Assembly (NCBI GenBank): GCA_949318235.1
Contig: OX439137.1
Coordinates: 15,894,350-15,958,349, forward strand
Reading direction: 5' to 3'
Source of the DNA: Ecdyonurus torrentis
Lineage: Eukaryota > Arthropoda > Insecta > Ephemeroptera > Heptageniidae
Length of the DNA: 64,000 bases
The notes under the pieces were generated by a model that saw nothing but the letters and a program-made list of their open reading frames with translations, was not told where the DNA came from and did not search any database. This document shows positions 60,576 through 64,000 of this stretch, piece after piece. The translations under genes were made by a program, and so were the position numbers. Positions within the stretch are counted from its first letter, which is position 1; the number at the start of each line of letters is the position of its first letter.

Positions 60576-60821
60576 ATTTTTAAAATGTTAATTCTTAATT
60601 TTTTTTTTTTGGTTGTATAAGTTTGTTTCTTTTTCAATATGTGAGGAAGTTGCAGACAAACAAAAAATATCAATAAAATTCTAAATGTAAATTTTTAATT
60701 TGTTTTACTTGATTTGCTACCTATCATTATTTTAGATGTAATTTATTTAATGAATTGTAAACAAATATCCACGTTTTAGTACACGTTGTGCTAGAGGGTT
60801 TTAGCACTGAATTTAGAGTAT

Positions 60822-61039
60822 AATGGAGGTTATCGGTTTAAAAAATTGTTAAAAATTTTCTATGGCTTAAAACACGTAAATGTATGTCTAGTATTTCTCA
60901 TTTAAATTTCTCCAAAATCGGTGGAGTAGTTTTCTCAAAAATCGCAAAAAACGTGTTTTTCTCCATAAGCGTAATGTTAAATTAGGGGACCCTTAGCTTT
61001 CCCCGCAGCACCCCGCGCGCTAAACCGATAACGTCCATT
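60822..61039 (+). mobile_element. Family D miniature element, copy 2
   Basis: 218 bp, the same length as D1 at 4985-5202 and about 98% identical by eye. Terminal inverted repeats AATGGAGGTTATCGGTTTA. The near-identity suggests recent mobility. Confidence 0.86.
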
Positions 61040-62294
61040 AAAATTCAATGGTTTAGATTGAGAAAAACAAACCTTGCTGAATAATTGTCTCGCACTGTAC
61101 TCTATAGGGCCATTACTTGTTTTCTTGTTTTTTAAAACTGCAATACATAAAGTGAAATAATAATATATTATTGCAATTATATTCTAATGGTCTAGACATA
61201 AATGGCATGCCAATTTGATGCTTTTGAAAGAGATTGTGTTGCATTGAAACAGTTAATGGCTATTTTCTGTCCTGTTGAAAAATTTAGTGACTTTTTTTAT
61301 TCTCTGGAATTATTATATTTATTAAAAATAATGAAGCACGCGTGCATAGTTTTTATTTAAAAAAATAGAACGATAATATATTTCAACTTTTATTGTATTA
61401 AAAGAGCTTAAAAATAAATTTTATTGTATCCTACAGGATCTCTGTAATATGGGATCATAATTATTATTGTAAACGCCGGTTTTGATGGTGGTGTGTCGGG
61501 CTATAGTTGTATAGCACGTGGTTTTCGTGTCATGTATTGGAGGTGAAGGTTGAGATAAATATAAACGTAAAGTAAGAAAAAAAAATCCAAGGTCAAGACA
61601 TTGTCTGTGTGCAAATAAATAGCATAAGTCATCAGTCTCGATGAACATGTAATATTTTATTATTACATCACGGAAATTATATCTAACAATAAAATAACTA
61701 ACAATCACAATGAAATCTAAGCATATTATAGAAACCTTTTGGAAAATATAATCAGGATTCATAATGCTGTATTGACAGAATCTGTATAAAATAATTATGT
61801 TTATGAATTTCGAGAATATTAAAAAAAAAAAAAAAAAAAAAGAAATGTTAAAATTAGTTTCATTTTGTGAAAAAAAAAATTCTTAACTATATTATTTATA
61901 TTATACTTTTAATTGTACACTTTAACCAAATAATAAAAATACAAATATTTTATTTTTAATTTATATATTTCAAACTCAAGTTTTGATATATGCGTGATGT
62001 AATTACTATTGAAAGTGAAAAATTATATAATTTTTGTGATTTGAAAAAGTAAAGCATTTATTTTTGATCGGGAATTCCCCGCCTCAGGTGATTAAAAAAC
62101 GTGACTTACACACCAGATAAGCGTGAAATGAAATAAAAAGCAAAAGTAACCTTTTTATATTTGCATTTCTAATTCCTGCTTTTTGTATTCTATAAATTTT
62201 TTTATTGTTTACAATTTTTTTATTTTTATTATTTTTCTGAATTAAATTTAAGGAAAAAAAAAAAAAAAAAAGCACTAACATTTTTTTGTTTCGA
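61040..62294. other. AT-rich flank, nothing recognised
   Basis: No gene or family repeat. Poly(A) runs near 61821 and 62253. Confidence 0.4.
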
Positions 62295-62412
62295 CATTAT
62301 TTTGTCCGAAATAAGCGCGTACCAAAAAGGCCCTCGGATAAAAGAAGAACGCAACCCTACAAGGTATAGAGTCGCGAAGAGCTGCGCTGGTCTTCTGCAT
62401 GTGGGCTTTCTG
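62295..62412. mobile_element. Degenerate relative of foldback element N
   Basis: TTTTGTCCGAAATAAGCGCG, AAAAGGCCCTCGGATAAAAG and the end GTGGGCTTTCTGTCC follow the theme of element N but with poor arm pairing. Confidence 0.45.
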
Positions 62413-62787
62413 TCCCCATATATATACAAAACAGGGTGGTTTAAAATAATGGAACTATCTCATCATTCTCGCGCTGTCTATATGATTGGTTAAAGTAGAC
62501 CACCGGAAAGCCACATTTTTTAAACGTCTTTATAAGAAATCAAAGTATTTTAATTCAAGAAGAAAAAAAAAAAGCATATCGGATCGAGGCATTCGAGGGT
62601 GCAATGACCACACACTTATATATTTCAGTTTATTTATTTATTTTAAATCATGATGCGCGTTATTTAGAATGGACTAAACCATTTTTATACTATAAATAAT
62701 AGAGAAATTTTATTTAAAATTATATTTTATACATATTTTGCTTGTTAAAAATAAACTTGAAGATATTTAAAGTTTTTGAGTGTGCGG

Positions 62788-64000
<1,213 letters not shown>

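Overview
The window is animal nuclear DNA from an invertebrate that I cannot place further. It is intron-rich and very AT-rich (roughly 70% A+T by eye). It holds two complete, highly conserved metazoan genes with GT-AG introns, in a background of short inverted-repeat transposons, microsatellites and homopolymer runs. I see no bacterial operons, CRISPR arrays or viral genes.

Layout. 1-11 kb: repeats and AT-rich DNA, including an 819-bp hAT-type element, and then the probable 3' flank of the first gene. 11.2-20.7 kb, minus strand: a Src-family tyrosine kinase of nine coding exons encoding 540 aa (myristoylation site, SH3, SH2, kinase, regulatory tail). It most resembles the Src64B class. 20.7-51.1 kb: about 30 kb without a recognisable coding exon, filled with miniature transposon families that I call A, B, C and D plus several singletons, and (GA)n, (AT)n, (GT)n and (TGAA)n tracts. 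51.2-58.6 kb, plus strand: a class I histone deacetylase (HDAC1/2, Rpd3) of nine coding exons encoding 501 aa. 58.6-64 kb: the HDAC 3' UTR and flank, one further D element, and AT-rich DNA.

The two genes are arranged head to head, facing away from each other. Src-type kinases act at the plasma membrane in adhesion and receptor signalling. HDAC1/2 acts in nuclear co-repressor complexes. Nothing here suggests that they work together.

The most unusual content is in the repeats. The perfect CRE/ATF octamer TGACGTCA occurs at least 26 times, where base composition predicts about half an occurrence, and it is embedded in several distinct inverted-repeat families. In family B the sequence around the octamer differs from copy to copy, yet each copy remains self-complementary. 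A 1,057-bp CACGG-ended element interrupts a family A copy and carries a convincing minus-strand core promoter (CCAAT, CRE, TATA, TCAGT).

All gene models were built by joining exons by eye at GT-AG sites with phase checks. Repeat boundaries are approximate unless a target duplication is stated.
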